Positions 25,650 through 34,994 of a DNA stretch of 64,000 nt are shown piece after piece. How positions within the stretch are numbered: the first letter of the stretch is position 1; every line of letters begins with the position of its first letter. The notes under the pieces are model-generated. The model ran no database searches, was not told the origin of the DNA, and saw only the letters and a list, made by a program, of their open reading frames with translations. A program made the position numbers and the translations under genes. The DNA comes from Amnibacterium setariae (GTDB taxonomy: Bacteria; Actinomycetota; Actinomycetes; Actinomycetales; Microbacteriaceae), in contig NZ_QXTG01000001.1 of NCBI RefSeq assembly GCF_003581425.1, positions 1 through 64,000 on the forward strand, read 5' to 3'.

Positions 25650-27077
25650 ATGCCCGACCAGGACGCCCCTGCCGTCGTCTGGCTGCGCGACGACCTGCGC
25701 GTGTCGGACAACCCCGCCCTGCGCGAAGCCGTCGACTCCGGCCGGCCCGTCGTCGTCGTGTACGTGCTCGACGACTCCGGCGACGTCGGCCGGCCGCTCG
25801 GCGGCGCGAGCCGGTGGTGGCTGCACCACAGCCTCGAGGCGCTCGACGCGTCGCTGCGGAAGCGCGGGAACCGGCTCGTGCTCCGGCACGGCGACGGAGC
25901 GGGCGAGATCGCGTCGATCCTCGAGGAGACCGGGGCGGGGCTGCTCACGACCAGCCGCCGCTACACGCGGGGCGAGCGCGAGCAGGACGACCGCGTGCAG
26001 CGGGCCGCCGAGGAGCGCGGCGTCGCCGTGTCCGTGCACACGGCGTCGCTGCTGCACGACCCCGGCGCCGTGCTGAACGGCGACGGCGAGCGCTTCGGCG
26101 TCTTCACCCCCTTCTTCCGCGCCCTCACCCGCGGCGGGGCGCCGCGCGAGCCCGTCGCCGCGCCGAACGCCGTCGCGCCGTGGACCGGCGACCTGCGCTC
26201 CGAGGACCTCGACGACCTCGGGCTGCTGCCGATCGGGCCCGACTGGTCCGCGGGCCTCGGCGAGACGTGGACGCCCGGTGAGAAGGCCGCGCACCGGCGC
26301 GTCGACGAGTTCGTGCACGAGCGGCTCGCCCGCTACGCCGACCAGCGCGACGAGCCCGCCGCCGAGGCGAGCTCCCGCCTCTCCCCGTACCTCAAGTTCG
26401 GCGAGGTCAGCCCGTACCAGGTGTGGCACCGCGTGCAGCAGGCGGACGTGCCCGCCGACATCCGGCTGAAGTTCCTCACCGAGCTCGGCTGGCGCGAGTA
26501 CGACTACGACCTCCTCGACGCCCACCCCGACCTCGAGACCGTGAACATCCACCGGGAGTTCGACGCGTTCCCCTGGGCGGAGGTCGACGACCGGGTGCTA
26601 CGCGCCTGGCAGCGCGGGCGCACGGGCGTGCCGCTCGTCGACGCCGGGATGCGCCAGCTCTGGCACACCGGCTGGATGCACAACCGCGTCCGCATGGTCA
26701 CGGCGTCGTTCCTCATCAAGAACCTCCGCTACGACTGGCGCATCGGCGAGCGGTGGTTCTGGGACACGCTCGTCGACGCCGACCCGGCGAACAACGCGGC
26801 CCAGTGGCAGTGGGTCGCCGGCTCCGGCGCGGACGCGGCTCCCTTCTTCCGCGTCTTCAACCCCGTGCTCCAGGGGCAGAAGTTCGACCCGCGGGGCGAG
26901 TACATCGCGACCTGGGTGCCCGAGCTGCGGGACCTCGACGCCAAGGGCCGGCACGAGCCGTGGACCGTCCCGGACGGGCCGACGACGGGCGAGCACCCGG
27001 CGTACCCGGAGCCGATCGTGGACCTCAAGGCCTCCCGCGCCGCCGCGCTCGACGCCTACCAGCGCATGCGGTCCTGA
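25650..27077 (+). CDS. phr: Deoxyribodipyrimidine photolyase
   Basis: A 475-residue class I photolyase/cryptochrome that repairs cyclobutane dimers with blue light and FADH. The alpha/beta antenna domain is N-terminal; the FAD domain shows LTELGWREYDYDLL, GVPLVDAGMRQLWHTGWMHNRVRMVTASFL and WFWDTLVDADPANNAAQWQW, which hold the FAD and dimer contacts and tryptophan chain. TACCGT at 25638-25643 lies 6 nt before the ATG. The divergent gap to the GT2 gene (252 bp) contains nothing else recognised. Confidence 0.92.
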   Translation: MPDQDAPAVVWLRDDLRVSDNPALREAVDSGRPVVVVYVLDDSGDVGRPLGGASRWWLHHSLEALDASLRKRGNRLVLRHGDGAGEIASILEETGAGLLTTSRRYTRGEREQDDRVQRAAEERGVAVSVHTASLLHDPGAVLNGDGERFGVFTPFFRALTRGGAPREPVAAPNAVAPWTGDLRSEDLDDLGLLPIGPDWSAGLGETWTPGEKAAHRRVDEFVHERLARYADQRDEPAAEASSRLSPYLKFGEVSPYQVWHRVQQADVPADIRLKFLTELGWREYDYDLLDAHPDLETVNIHREFDAFPWAEVDDRVLRAWQRGRTGVPLVDAGMRQLWHTGWMHNRVRMVTASFLIKNLRYDWRIGERWFWDTLVDADPANNAAQWQWVAGSGADAAPFFRVFNPVLQGQKFDPRGEYIATWVPELRDLDAKGRHEPWTVPDGPTTGEHPAYPEPIVDLKASRAAALDAYQRMRS

Positions 27078-27232
27078 CGCGTCCGCGCTACCGTGCACGC
27101 CGCCTGTGAGCGCCGTGGCGCGCCGGTGCGCCTGCCCGGCGGCACGCGAACGGGTGCCTACAGTTCCCCCGATCCGGTCGCGAATCGCCGTGCCCGACGC
27201 CAGACACGACATCCTCGAGGGGACGCACGCCG

Positions 27233-28453
27233 TTGCACGACGACACCCGAGCCGCCGCCCGGCACGCCGCCGGCGGCCCCCGGACGATCTGGGGCGGCAT
27301 CGGCCGCACCCTCCTCGTGCTCGTCACCGTGCTGGCGATCAGCTCCGTCTCCGTCGCGGCCTACGGCGCCTGGCACCTCACGTCGAAGTTCCAGACGAAC
27401 GCCGTCGACATCGGCAACGGGAAGCCGGTCGAGATCGCCGCGATGGACGGCGCGTTCAACGTGCTGCTCGTCGGCGCCGACAACGCGCCCGGGCAGAAGC
27501 ACTTCGGCGCGAAGCGCGACGGCACGCTCAACGACGTCAACATCCTGATCCACGTCTCCGCGGACCACTCCCGGGCGACCGTCGTCAGCATCCCGCGCGA
27601 CCTCGTGATCCCGCACCCGCAGTGCACGGACCCGAAGACCGGCGAGACGTTCTCCGCGATGGCCGCGCAGCCCCTCAACACCGCGTACGCCCGCGGCGGC
27701 CTCGGCTGCGTCGTGGCGACCGTCGAGAACCTGACGGGGCTGAACATCCCCTACGCCTCCCTGTTCTCCTTCCAGGGCACGGTGAAGATGGCGGACGCCG
27801 TCGGCGGCGTCCCGGTCTGCGTGAACAAGGCGGTCGACGACCCCGACTCCGGCCTCAAGCTGAAGAAGGGCGTCTCCGTCGTGAAGGGCCGGATGGCCCT
27901 CGCCTACCTCCGCAGCCGTCACGGCGTCGGCGACGGCAGCGACCTCTCCCGCATCGCGTCGCAGCAGGCGTACATGTCGTCGCTCATGCGCAAGATGACG
28001 TCGGCGGGCACGCTGTCCGACCCGACGAAGCTCTACGGCCTCGCGAGCGCCGCGGCCAGCAGCATCACCCTGTCCCAGTCCCTCGCGAACCCCGACACCA
28101 TGGTCCAGATGGCGGTCGCGGTGAAGACCGTGGGCCTCGACCACATGGTGTTCGTGCAGTACCCGGCGGTCGACGACCCGGTGAACCGCAACAAGGTGAT
28201 CCCGAACGCCGCCCTCGCGACGGCGCTGATGGACCGCGTGCAGAAGGACGAGCCGATCCGGCTCGACAAGGACTCGCTCGGCCTCAGCACGAAGCTCGGC
28301 AAGGCCGCGAAGAAGCAGGCGGCCGCGGACGCGGAGTCGACGGATTCCCCCACCCCGTCGCCGACGAAGACCGCGGATCCGGACGTCGTGGCCGGCCTCC
28401 GCGGGCAGACCGCGGCGCAGCAGACCTGCTCGATCGCCTACGGGAGCCGCTGA
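27233..28453 (+). CDS. LytR-CpsA-Psr (LCP) family cell-wall ligase
   Basis: A 406-residue protein with a short cytoplasmic N-terminus, one transmembrane helix (about 24-48) and an extracytoplasmic LCP domain: NVLLVGADN, DVNILIHVSADHSRATVVSIPRDL, LNTAYARGG and AYLRSRHG with catalytic Arg/Asp residues. LCP enzymes attach polymers such as arabinogalactan or teichoic-acid-like glycans to peptidoglycan. The Ser/Thr/Pro-rich tail is variable. TTG 27233 has GAGGGG upstream. A TACAGT box near 27157 suggests about 70 nt of leader. Confidence 0.85.
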   Translation: MHDDTRAAARHAAGGPRTIWGGIGRTLLVLVTVLAISSVSVAAYGAWHLTSKFQTNAVDIGNGKPVEIAAMDGAFNVLLVGADNAPGQKHFGAKRDGTLNDVNILIHVSADHSRATVVSIPRDLVIPHPQCTDPKTGETFSAMAAQPLNTAYARGGLGCVVATVENLTGLNIPYASLFSFQGTVKMADAVGGVPVCVNKAVDDPDSGLKLKKGVSVVKGRMALAYLRSRHGVGDGSDLSRIASQQAYMSSLMRKMTSAGTLSDPTKLYGLASAAASSITLSQSLANPDTMVQMAVAVKTVGLDHMVFVQYPAVDDPVNRNKVIPNAALATALMDRVQKDEPIRLDKDSLGLSTKLGKAAKKQAAADAESTDSPTPSPTKTADPDVVAGLRGQTAAQQTCSIAYGSR

Positions 28454-28463
28454 GCGGCGACGT

Positions 28464-29450
28464 TCAGCGCACCGCCGCGAGCACCTGCTCCGGCGTGATC
28501 GCCGCCATGCAGCGGGGCTCGTGGTCGGGCGTCAGCGGGCACCGGGCGGTCCACCAGCACTCCTGCTCGGTGATCGCGGTGGGCGTGCGGACCGGGCACT
28601 CCGGGTAGCCCTGGAGGTTCACGGTCGCCCGGCCGCGGTAGCCGTACCGGCCCGCGACGGTCGCGCCGAAGAGCCCGACCGCCGGGAGCCCCGCGGCGGT
28701 CGCGAGCCGCACGGGCCCCGTGTCGCCGCCGATCGCCCGGCCGTCGCGCTCCGCCGCCGCGGCCGCGAGCCCCGCGAGGGCGCGCAGCGGCAGGGGCGGC
28801 GCGACCACCGCGCCGGCCCCGGCGAGCGCCTGCCGCTGGTCCTCCGCCTGCGAGACGACGACGGGCGACCACCCCTCCGCGCGCAGCCGGTCGACCGTCT
28901 CCGCCCACGCGGCGAGCGGCCACTGCTTCACCCGCATGCCGGAGTCGGGGAACAGCAGCGCGGGCCGGCTCGGCACGAGCTTCGTGAAAAGCCGGCGACC
29001 CTCCTCCCGCTCCGCGTCGTCGAGCACGAGCCGCGGGGGCAGGGCGCCGAACGCGGGATCGACGACGCCGTCCTCCACGAGCAGGCGGAGCATCCGGAGG
29101 TCGACGGCCTCGTCCGCGGGCGGGCGGCGCCAGAGGTTCGTGACGGCGCGGCGGGCGGTGCGCTGAAGCAGCTCCGGCAGGCCGTGCTGGCGGTTCGTCG
29201 TGATCGCGAGGTCCGGGCGCAGCTCCTCGAGCACCGGCACGACCGCGCCGAGCACGGCGGCCTCGTCGCGGCCGGGCACGGGGACCACCGCGTGCAGCCG
29301 GGGGTCGCGCTCCAGCAGCACGTGCCAGGGCGCCGTCGTCACGACCGTGGTCTCCGCCTCCGGGTAGGTGCGCGTCACGGCCTCGATGACCGGCAGCGCG
29401 AGGAGCAGGTCGCCGAGCCCGCCCATCGTGTCGACGACGACGATCCGCAT
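28464..29450 (-). CDS. Glycosyltransferase family 9 (heptosyltransferase-like)
   Basis: A 328-residue GT-B enzyme of the ADP-heptose:LPS heptosyltransferase family: GGLGDLLLALPVIEAV at the N-terminus, LLFPDSGMRVKQWPLAAWAE mid-way and GGDTGPVRLATAAGLPAVGLFGAT near the C-terminus. Actinobacteria lack LPS, so the acceptor is probably another surface glycan. The ATG overlaps the GT4 stop as ATGA; the two form an operon. Convergent with the LCP gene (10-bp gap). Confidence 0.85.
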   Translation of the reverse strand: MRIVVVDTMGGLGDLLLALPVIEAVTRTYPEAETTVVTTAPWHVLLERDPRLHAVVPVPGRDEAAVLGAVVPVLEELRPDLAITTNRQHGLPELLQRTARRAVTNLWRRPPADEAVDLRMLRLLVEDGVVDPAFGALPPRLVLDDAEREEGRRLFTKLVPSRPALLFPDSGMRVKQWPLAAWAETVDRLRAEGWSPVVVSQAEDQRQALAGAGAVVAPPLPLRALAGLAAAAAERDGRAIGGDTGPVRLATAAGLPAVGLFGATVAGRYGYRGRATVNLQGYPECPVRTPTAITEQECWWTARCPLTPDHEPRCMAAITPEQVLAAVR

Positions 29451-30649
29451 CAGGCGACGTACACGGCGAGATGCCGCTCGGCGATGCCGTCCCAGTCGTG
29501 CTCCTCGGCCCACCGGGCGCCCCGGTCGGCCACGCCCTCCGCCAGATCGGCGTCGTCGAGCACCCGCCGGAGGCCGGCGGCGAGCGCGGCTCCGTCCCGC
29601 ACGGCTGGCACGACGACGACGCGGTCGCCGTCGACGAGCTCGGGCTCCGCCTCCTCCCCGGCCGTGACGACGGTCGGGAGCCCGTGCGCGAGGAGCGTCA
29701 GCAGCGACCCGCTCTTCGCGGTGACGCCGTGCGTGAAGGGCAGCACCCCGGCGTCCGCGGCACCGAGGATGCGCGACACCGCGTCCGGCGCCCGGAAGCC
29801 CGTGATGTGCATCCGGTCCGCGACCCCGGCGGCCGCGATGTCGGCGCGCAGGTCCGTCTCGAAGGCGGCCGCCTCGTCCGCGGGCAGGGCGAGCGACTCG
29901 AAGCCGCCCACCACCACGGCGTGCACGTCGCGGCCATCCTCGCGGAGCGCGGCGAGCGCGGCCGCGAGGTAGCGCACGCCCTTCACGGGGTGCACGAAGC
30001 CGAAGAACGCGAGCAGCGCCGCCCCGTCCGGCACGCCGAGCTCGTGCCGCACGGCCCGCCGAGCATCGTCGGTCGCGGCGGCGTCGGCCACCGCGACGTT
30101 CGCGCCGATCGGGATCGTCGCGGTGGGCAGCGCGCCGGGGAAGCGCCGGCGCACCGCGTCCTCGTGCCCGCGGTTCGTCGTGATCACGCCGCCGGCGCGC
30201 GGCACCAGCAGGCCGGTCTCGCGGTCCGCGAGGCGGAGCGCCTCGAGCCGGCGCCAGAGCCCCTCCGGCAGCCGCCGCTCCCAGCGCCACCACCCGTACT
30301 CGTGCAGGGTCGCCACGAGCCGCCGGCGACCGAGCACGAGGGGCAGCAGCCCGACGCCGATCCGGAAGCCGTACATGGACGGCGCGAACTGGACGTGCAC
30401 CACATCGGCGCCGCGGGCCGCCCGAGCGGCGCGGAGGAGCGCGACAGGACCCCAGGTCGCGCCCGCGGACCGGGCGCCGCGCACCGCCGTCGCCGACCCG
30501 GTGTGCAGGATGCGGACCACGGCACCGCGCGCCGAGAGCGCCGCCGCGAGGCGCACCACGTAGTCGCTCACGCCGTCGCGCTCCGGGTCGAGCCGGCCGC
30601 AGACGAGCAGGACGCGCAGCGGCCGCTCGGGCCCGGGTGCGGCTCGCAT
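29450..30649 (-). CDS. Glycosyltransferase family 4
   Basis: A 399-residue GT-B glycosyltransferase with an N-terminal acceptor domain (VSDYVVRLAAALSARGAVVRILHTG) and a C-terminal nucleotide-sugar domain (FFGFVHPVKGVRYLAAAL, KSGSLLTLLAHGLPTVVT). Donor and acceptor unknown. First gene of the GT4-GT9 pair. TACCGT on the minus strand (30661-30656) ends 6 nt before ATG 30649. Together with the LCP and GT2 genes it suggests a surface-glycan neighbourhood. Confidence 0.83.
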   Translation of the reverse strand: MRAAPGPERPLRVLLVCGRLDPERDGVSDYVVRLAAALSARGAVVRILHTGSATAVRGARSAGATWGPVALLRAARAARGADVVHVQFAPSMYGFRIGVGLLPLVLGRRRLVATLHEYGWWRWERRLPEGLWRRLEALRLADRETGLLVPRAGGVITTNRGHEDAVRRRFPGALPTATIPIGANVAVADAAATDDARRAVRHELGVPDGAALLAFFGFVHPVKGVRYLAAALAALREDGRDVHAVVVGGFESLALPADEAAAFETDLRADIAAAGVADRMHITGFRAPDAVSRILGAADAGVLPFTHGVTAKSGSLLTLLAHGLPTVVTAGEEAEPELVDGDRVVVVPAVRDGAALAAGLRRVLDDADLAEGVADRGARWAEEHDWDGIAERHLAVYVA

Positions 30650-30693
30650 GCCGGAACGGTAGCCCGCGCCGGCCGGGCGCCGGCCGGGTGCGG

Positions 30694-31128
30694 TCAGCGG
30701 GGCTCGAGCACGAACACCGGGATCTCGCGGTCGGTCTTCGTCTGGTAGCCCGCGTAGTCGGGCCAGACGGCGACCGCGCGCTCCCACCACGTCGCGCGCT
30801 CCTCGCCCTCGAGCAGGCGGGCGTCGTAGTCCCGGCGCTCCGGGCCGTCCTGCAGCTCGACGTGGGGGTGCGCGACGAGGTTCCAGTACCAGGTCGGGTG
30901 CTCCGGCGCGCCGCCCTTCGAGGCCACGACCGCGTAGCGGCCGTCGTGCTCGACGCGCATCAGCGCGGTCTTGCGCAGCTTCCCGCTCTTCGCGCCGACC
31001 GAGGTCAGCACGATGATCGGCACGCCGCGGAGGGTGTTCGCCTCCGCGCCGCCGGTCGCCTCGTACCGCTCGGCCTGCTCGCGGGCCCACTGCGACGTGC
31101 TCGGTGCGTACTCTCCGGTCAACGGCAT
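30694..31128 (-). CDS. Deazaflavin (F420)-dependent nitroreductase-family protein
   Basis: A 144-residue DUF385/Ddn-family protein with the split-barrel pattern [53 protein letters not shown]. The family binds F420 and reduces quinones or nitro compounds; the substrate here is unknown. ATG 31128 is the sensible start. Divergent from the YozE-like gene with 58 bp between starts. Confidence 0.85.
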   Translation of the reverse strand: MPLTGEYAPSTSQWAREQAERYEATGGAEANTLRGVPIIVLTSVGAKSGKLRKTALMRVEHDGRYAVVASKGGAPEHPTWYWNLVAHPHVELQDGPERRDYDARLLEGEERATWWERAVAVWPDYAGYQTKTDREIPVFVLEPR

Positions 31129-31186
31129 GAGCCGATCATCCGCAGCGCTCAGCCGTCGCGCAAACCGGGCGCAGCACACTGTCGGC

Positions 31187-31411
31187 ATGGCCACCACGCT
31201 CACCTTCCCGGAATGGCTCGCCGAGCAGCAGGACCGCGGCGACGAGGTCGCCGAGTTCGCCCGCGAGGTCGCGCACCTCACCGACTTCCCGCAGTCCGGC
31301 GGCAAGGCGATCTACGACGGCTACTTCGAGACGGCGCTGCCCGCGCAGCAGATCGTGTACGAGCGCGCCTGGACCGAGTTCAGCGCGCACCCGGAGCCCG
31401 CCGTCTCCTGA
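31187..31411 (+). CDS. YozE/SAM-like small protein
   Basis: A 74-residue helical protein. [59 protein letters not shown] fits the YozE SAM-like fold found in Firmicutes and some actinobacteria; function unknown. CACACT at 31175-31180 lies 6 nt before the ATG, suggesting a leaderless mRNA. Confidence 0.75.
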   Translation: MATTLTFPEWLAEQQDRGDEVAEFAREVAHLTDFPQSGGKAIYDGYFETALPAQQIVYERAWTEFSAHPEPAVS

Positions 31412-31424
31412 GCCCCTCGCCTCC

Positions 31425-31450
31425 ATAGGCGAGTTATATAAGGCTGCTAT
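31425..31450. promoter_or_regulatory. Possible MarR operator
   Basis: A dyad ATAG-N6-TATATA-N6-CTAT centred at 31437/31438. It overlaps the TATGCT -10-like box (31448-31453) that lies 6 nt before the marR GTG, the usual place for an autorepressor site. The inner N6 stretches are only partly symmetrical. Confidence 0.45.
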
Positions 31451-31459
31451 GCTGGTGGC

Positions 31460-31906
31460 GTGACCGACGAGCCCGCCGCCGACCTGGCCGCGCTCGGCCG
31501 CGCCTTCGAGGAGATCGTGACCTGGCTGCGCCGGTCGCGGTCCTCGACCGACGTGTCCGCCACCGCGCTCAGCCTCCTCGACCGCCTCGACACGGGCGGC
31601 GAGCACCGGGTGACCGATCTCGCTGCGCTGGAGGCGATCACGCAGCCCGCGGCGACCTCGCTCGTCAACCGGCTGGAGGCGCGCGGCTGGGCCGCGCGGA
31701 GCGCCGACCCCTCCGACGGCCGGGCGACGCTGGTCACGATCACCGACGCCGGACGCGAGCGCCTGCACCAGCACCGGGAGGAGCGGTCCCGGCGGATCGC
31801 CGACCTCCTCGTGCGACTCGCTGCGGACGACCAGGCCGCGCTGCTCGCAGCGCTGCCCGCGCTCCGGCACCTGACCGCCGTGCCGGTGGCACGGCCGACC
31901 GCGTGA
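31460..31906 (+). CDS. MarR-family transcriptional regulator
   Basis: A 148-residue winged-helix repressor: DLAALEAITQPAATSLVNRLEARGWAARSADPSDGRATLVTITDAG is the DNA-binding and wing region. The GTG stop-start overlap with the following MFS gene shows a regulator-exporter operon, so it probably represses that exporter and senses its cargo. Initiation seems leaderless (TATGCT 6 nt upstream). Confidence 0.88.
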   Translation: MTDEPAADLAALGRAFEEIVTWLRRSRSSTDVSATALSLLDRLDTGGEHRVTDLAALEAITQPAATSLVNRLEARGWAARSADPSDGRATLVTITDAGRERLHQHREERSRRIADLLVRLAADDQAALLAALPALRHLTAVPVARPTA

Positions 31907-33186
31907 GGACCGCCGTGCACGACACCCCGACCACATCCCCCTTCAAGCAGCCGCGAGCCGTCTGGGCCGTCGCCTTCGCCTGCGTCGTCTCCTTCATGGG
32001 CATCGGGCTCGTCGACCCGATCCTGAAGAGCCTCGCGGGCCAGCTGGACGCGACGCCGACGCAGGTCGAGCTGCTCTTCACGAGCTACCTCGTGATCACC
32101 GCGCTAGCGATGCTCGTCACCGGCTGGGTCTCGAGCCGGCTCGGCGCGAAGCGCACGCTCATCGCGGGCCTCGTGATCATCGTCGTCTTCGCGGCGCTCG
32201 CCGGGCTCTCGGGCTCCATCGGCGGCATCGTCGGCTTCCGGGCCGGCTGGGGGCTCGGCAACGCGCTCTTCATCGCGACGAGCCTCGCGACCATCGTCGC
32301 CTCCGCCTCCGGCGGCTTCGCCGGCGCGATCATCCTCTACGAGGCCGCCCTCGGCGTCGGCATCGCGCTCGGCCCGGTGGTCGGCGGCCTGCTCGGCAGC
32401 ATCAGCTGGCGCGGTCCCTTCTTCGGCGTCAGCGGCCTCATGTTCATCGCGCTCGTCGCGACCGTGTTCCTGCTGCCGAAGACGCCGGTGCCGGCCCGCA
32501 AGCAGCGGCTCTCGGAGCCCCTCGCGGCGCTGAAGCACCGCTCGCTCGCGACCACGAGCATCGTCGGCCTGCTCTACAACTGGAGCTTCTTCACCCTGCT
32601 CGGCTACTCCCCGTTCCTGATGGGCATCGAGAATCCGATCCTGCTCGGCGCCGTGTTCTGCGGCTGGGGCGTGCTCGTCGCGCTGTTCTCGGTGCTCATC
32701 GCCCCGCGGGCGCAGCGCCGGTTCGGGACCGCCAGGACCCTCTACGCGGCCTTCGCGCTGTTCGCCGTCGACCTCGCCGTGATCGGGATCTTCTCGACCA
32801 CGCCCGCCGTCGTCATCGTCGGGGTCATCATCGCCGGCGCCTTCATCGGCACGAACAACACGCTCGTCACGACCGCGGTCATGAGCATCGCGCCGGTCGA
32901 GCGCCCCGTCGCCTCCGCCACCTACGGCTTCGTCCGGTTCATCGGCGGCGGGCTCGCCCCGTTCGTCGCCGGCCTGATCGTCGAGGCGTTCGACCCGCAG
33001 GCGCACCTGCCGTTCTTCATCGCCGCGGTCACCGTCGCGGTGGCGGCGGTCGTGCTGAGCACCGTCCGCTCCTCTCTCGCCGCGGCGGACCGCGGCGAGG
33101 TGGCGCAGCCTGAGCGCTCGACGCTCGACCGCGTCGAGGGCCGCGACCCGATCGTCGGCGGCCTCGCGGTCGGCGACGCCGACTGA
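31903..33186 (+). CDS. MFS drug-efflux-type transporter
   Basis: A 427-residue major-facilitator protein with 12 predicted helices. VTGWVSSRLGAKRTLIAGL is the loop 2-3 signature and ALGVGIALGPVVGGLLG resembles antiporter motif C of the drug:proton family. The last 35 residues are a charged cytoplasmic tail. It overlaps marR by four bases, so substrate-induced expression is likely. Substrate unknown. Confidence 0.86.
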   Translation: MRTAVHDTPTTSPFKQPRAVWAVAFACVVSFMGIGLVDPILKSLAGQLDATPTQVELLFTSYLVITALAMLVTGWVSSRLGAKRTLIAGLVIIVVFAALAGLSGSIGGIVGFRAGWGLGNALFIATSLATIVASASGGFAGAIILYEAALGVGIALGPVVGGLLGSISWRGPFFGVSGLMFIALVATVFLLPKTPVPARKQRLSEPLAALKHRSLATTSIVGLLYNWSFFTLLGYSPFLMGIENPILLGAVFCGWGVLVALFSVLIAPRAQRRFGTARTLYAAFALFAVDLAVIGIFSTTPAVVIVGVIIAGAFIGTNNTLVTTAVMSIAPVERPVASATYGFVRFIGGGLAPFVAGLIVEAFDPQAHLPFFIAAVTVAVAAVVLSTVRSSLAAADRGEVAQPERSTLDRVEGRDPIVGGLAVGDAD

Positions 33187-33633
33187 CCCGCACCCGCTCG
33201 CGCGGTGGCTGACCCACGTAGCGCGGTAGCCGCGCCGACCCGCGGTACGCATGCCGACCGCGCGACGGCAGGGCTACCGCGCGAGGGCAGGGCAGGAGCC
33301 GGACGGCGCGCGGAGCCCGCGGAGGAAGGCGGGAGACCGCCAGCGCTGCATACCCATTTGCAGTCCGGCGGCCTCCCTCGTCTCACCAGCGACGGCCCGA
33401 ACGGTCGGATGATGAGACTCCGGAGCCGGACGGAACGCGGCGGCACCGTCCGGAGTCGTGAAGGCGCATGCGGGGGACATGCTCGCCGACCGGGTGGGTG
33501 GGTGGTCGGCGCGCTCAATGTATCCGTGCCCTGGAAACCGGTGCAACGCGACGTCCCCCGAATGGAAGTCGGCACGTACCCCGGTCGCACCGCGGGGTCG
33601 TCGCCGCGTTCTGCGGCTATGCTGCTGGCGCCG
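33187..33633. other. Gene-free region with several inverted repeats
   Basis: No supportable gene. GCGCGGTAGC at 33221-33230 and its complement at 33273-33282 may terminate the MFS transcript. Further dyads are CTGCA/TGCAG near 33347-33364 and GACTCCGGA at 33416-33424 with its complement at 33449-33457. TATGCT at 33619-33624 is a fair -10 for tRNA-Ser. A structured RNA between 33330 and 33460 cannot be excluded. Confidence 0.5.
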
Positions 33634-33723
33634 GGAGACGTCGCATAGTCCGGTCGAGTGCACCACCCTGCTAAGGTGGAGAGCCCTATTAGGGCTCCGT
33701 GGGTTCAAATCCCACCGTCTCCG
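33634..33723 (+). tRNA. tRNA-Ser (anticodon GCT)
   Basis: A 90-nt class II tRNA with acceptor stem GGAGACG/CGTCTCC, anticodon loop CTGCTAA giving GCT, a long variable arm (GAGCCCTATTAGGGCTC) and T-loop GGTTCAAATCC. CCA is not encoded. Its 3' end is the integration site of island 1: the element regenerates the tRNA, and bases 33703 onward are repeated at 48967. Confidence 0.96.
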
Positions 33724-33740
33724 CTCCTGTCGTAGCCCCG
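33703..33740. repeat. attL of island 1
   Basis: The left copy of the 38-bp direct repeat. It covers the T-arm and 3' acceptor strand of tRNA-Ser plus 17 nt beyond. Identity with attR continues imperfectly to about 33780 and includes a GTAGCCCCG...CGGGGCTAC hairpin (33732-33764) that spans the integrase stop codon and probably terminates both the tRNA and the integrase transcripts. Confidence 0.88.
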
Positions 33741-33760
33741 AGATCCGCGTGATTCCGGGG

Positions 33761-34945
33761 CTACTGCCCTGTTTGGGGCACTGCCGAAGACGGCTCTGCC
33801 CACACTTTGCCCACACTCGAGCGCATATACGCCTCATCGAGGCGGTCCGAAACGACGTCCAAGTCGTCGTCGAAGAGGTCGGCGTAGATGTCGAGCGTCA
33901 TCGCTGCCGACGCGTGGCCGAGCATCCGCTGAACGGCCTTGACGTTCGCGCCGGCGCTGACAGACAGACTTGCTGCGGTGTGCCGGAGGTCATGCAGCGT
34001 CATCGGATCGAGCCCCGCCTCCTTCAAGGCGGTCTTGAACCAAGACCGACTGCCGCTGCTCACGCGCACGCGGCGCATGTGCAGCCCGTCGGCCGCTGCG
34101 AACACGAGCTCGTCATCGCCTCGGCCTACTGTCTGCTCGCGCAGTGCCGTCTCTAGCAACCGCGGAAACGGGACTGATCGGCGCTTGTGGGACTTGGGCG
34201 TGCCGAGGCGGATCTCGGGCCCGACTTCGACCGCGTTGACCGAGACGGCGATCCTTCGCCGCTGAAGGTCCACGTCCCCGACGCGGAGGCCGATCGCCTC
34301 GCCCCAGCGCAGCCCCGTGTAGGCGAGCAGCAGAACCAACGTGCGATGCTCCCCCGACACGCCGGCCAACGAGTGGACCTGCTCGTGAGTCAAGTACCGG
34401 TGCTCCTTCCGCACCTTGCGTGGCAGGTTCACGCCCCGCGCGGGGTTCGACTGCACGCGGCGGTCCTTGACCGCGACATCCAGCACCCCGGCCAGAACCC
34501 CGTACGCCCGGAGCACCGTGGTCGCGCCTCGAGCAGCGCTCAGTTCGGAGACCCACGCCTGGACATCGCTGTGGCGCACCTCGCTGAGCCGAACGGCGCC
34601 CCAACGCGGCTGGACGTGAACTCGCCATGCGATGAGCAACGGGCGAAGCGATGACGGCTTGAGGTGCGTCTGCTGCGTGAGCCACACCTCACCGAGGTCG
34701 CCGAGCGCGATGCGCGCGTCGCCCGCGTTGACGTACTCTCCGCGGGCCTTGGCCACCTCGACGGAAGCAAGGAACATCTCCGCGTCGCGCTTCGTGACGA
34801 ATCCTCGACGGTCCGTCTGTCGGTGGTCCGGCGTGCGGTACCGCACCCGGTAGCGCCGTCCAGCACTCGTCGGATAGCTCTCGACCGATCCCACGCGTTC
34901 CTCCCGGCTGTTTTGAAAGGTCTCCTCGAACCGCCCTCTACTCAT
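33761..34945 (-). CDS. Tyrosine recombinase / integrase of island 1
   Basis: A 394-residue phage-type integrase. Residues about 15-60 look like an AP2/arm-binding N-terminus (RYRVRYRTPDHRQTDRRGF), followed by a SAM-like core-binding domain and a catalytic domain with TGLRWGE (Arg), LHDLRHTAASL (His-x-x-Arg) and MLGHASAAMTLDIYADL (His and nucleophile Tyr). The stop codon is 38 nt from the tRNA, and the gene reads toward att, as in many tRNA-targeting elements. All catalytic residues are intact. Confidence 0.92.
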   Translation of the reverse strand: MSRGRFEETFQNSREERVGSVESYPTSAGRRYRVRYRTPDHRQTDRRGFVTKRDAEMFLASVEVAKARGEYVNAGDARIALGDLGEVWLTQQTHLKPSSLRPLLIAWRVHVQPRWGAVRLSEVRHSDVQAWVSELSAARGATTVLRAYGVLAGVLDVAVKDRRVQSNPARGVNLPRKVRKEHRYLTHEQVHSLAGVSGEHRTLVLLLAYTGLRWGEAIGLRVGDVDLQRRRIAVSVNAVEVGPEIRLGTPKSHKRRSVPFPRLLETALREQTVGRGDDELVFAAADGLHMRRVRVSSGSRSWFKTALKEAGLDPMTLHDLRHTAASLSVSAGANVKAVQRMLGHASAAMTLDIYADLFDDDLDVVSDRLDEAYMRSSVGKVWAEPSSAVPQTGQ

Positions 34946-34994
34946 GCGCAGACCGCCCGCCTCCTTCCAGGCGATTAGCGATCGGCAGCGAGGG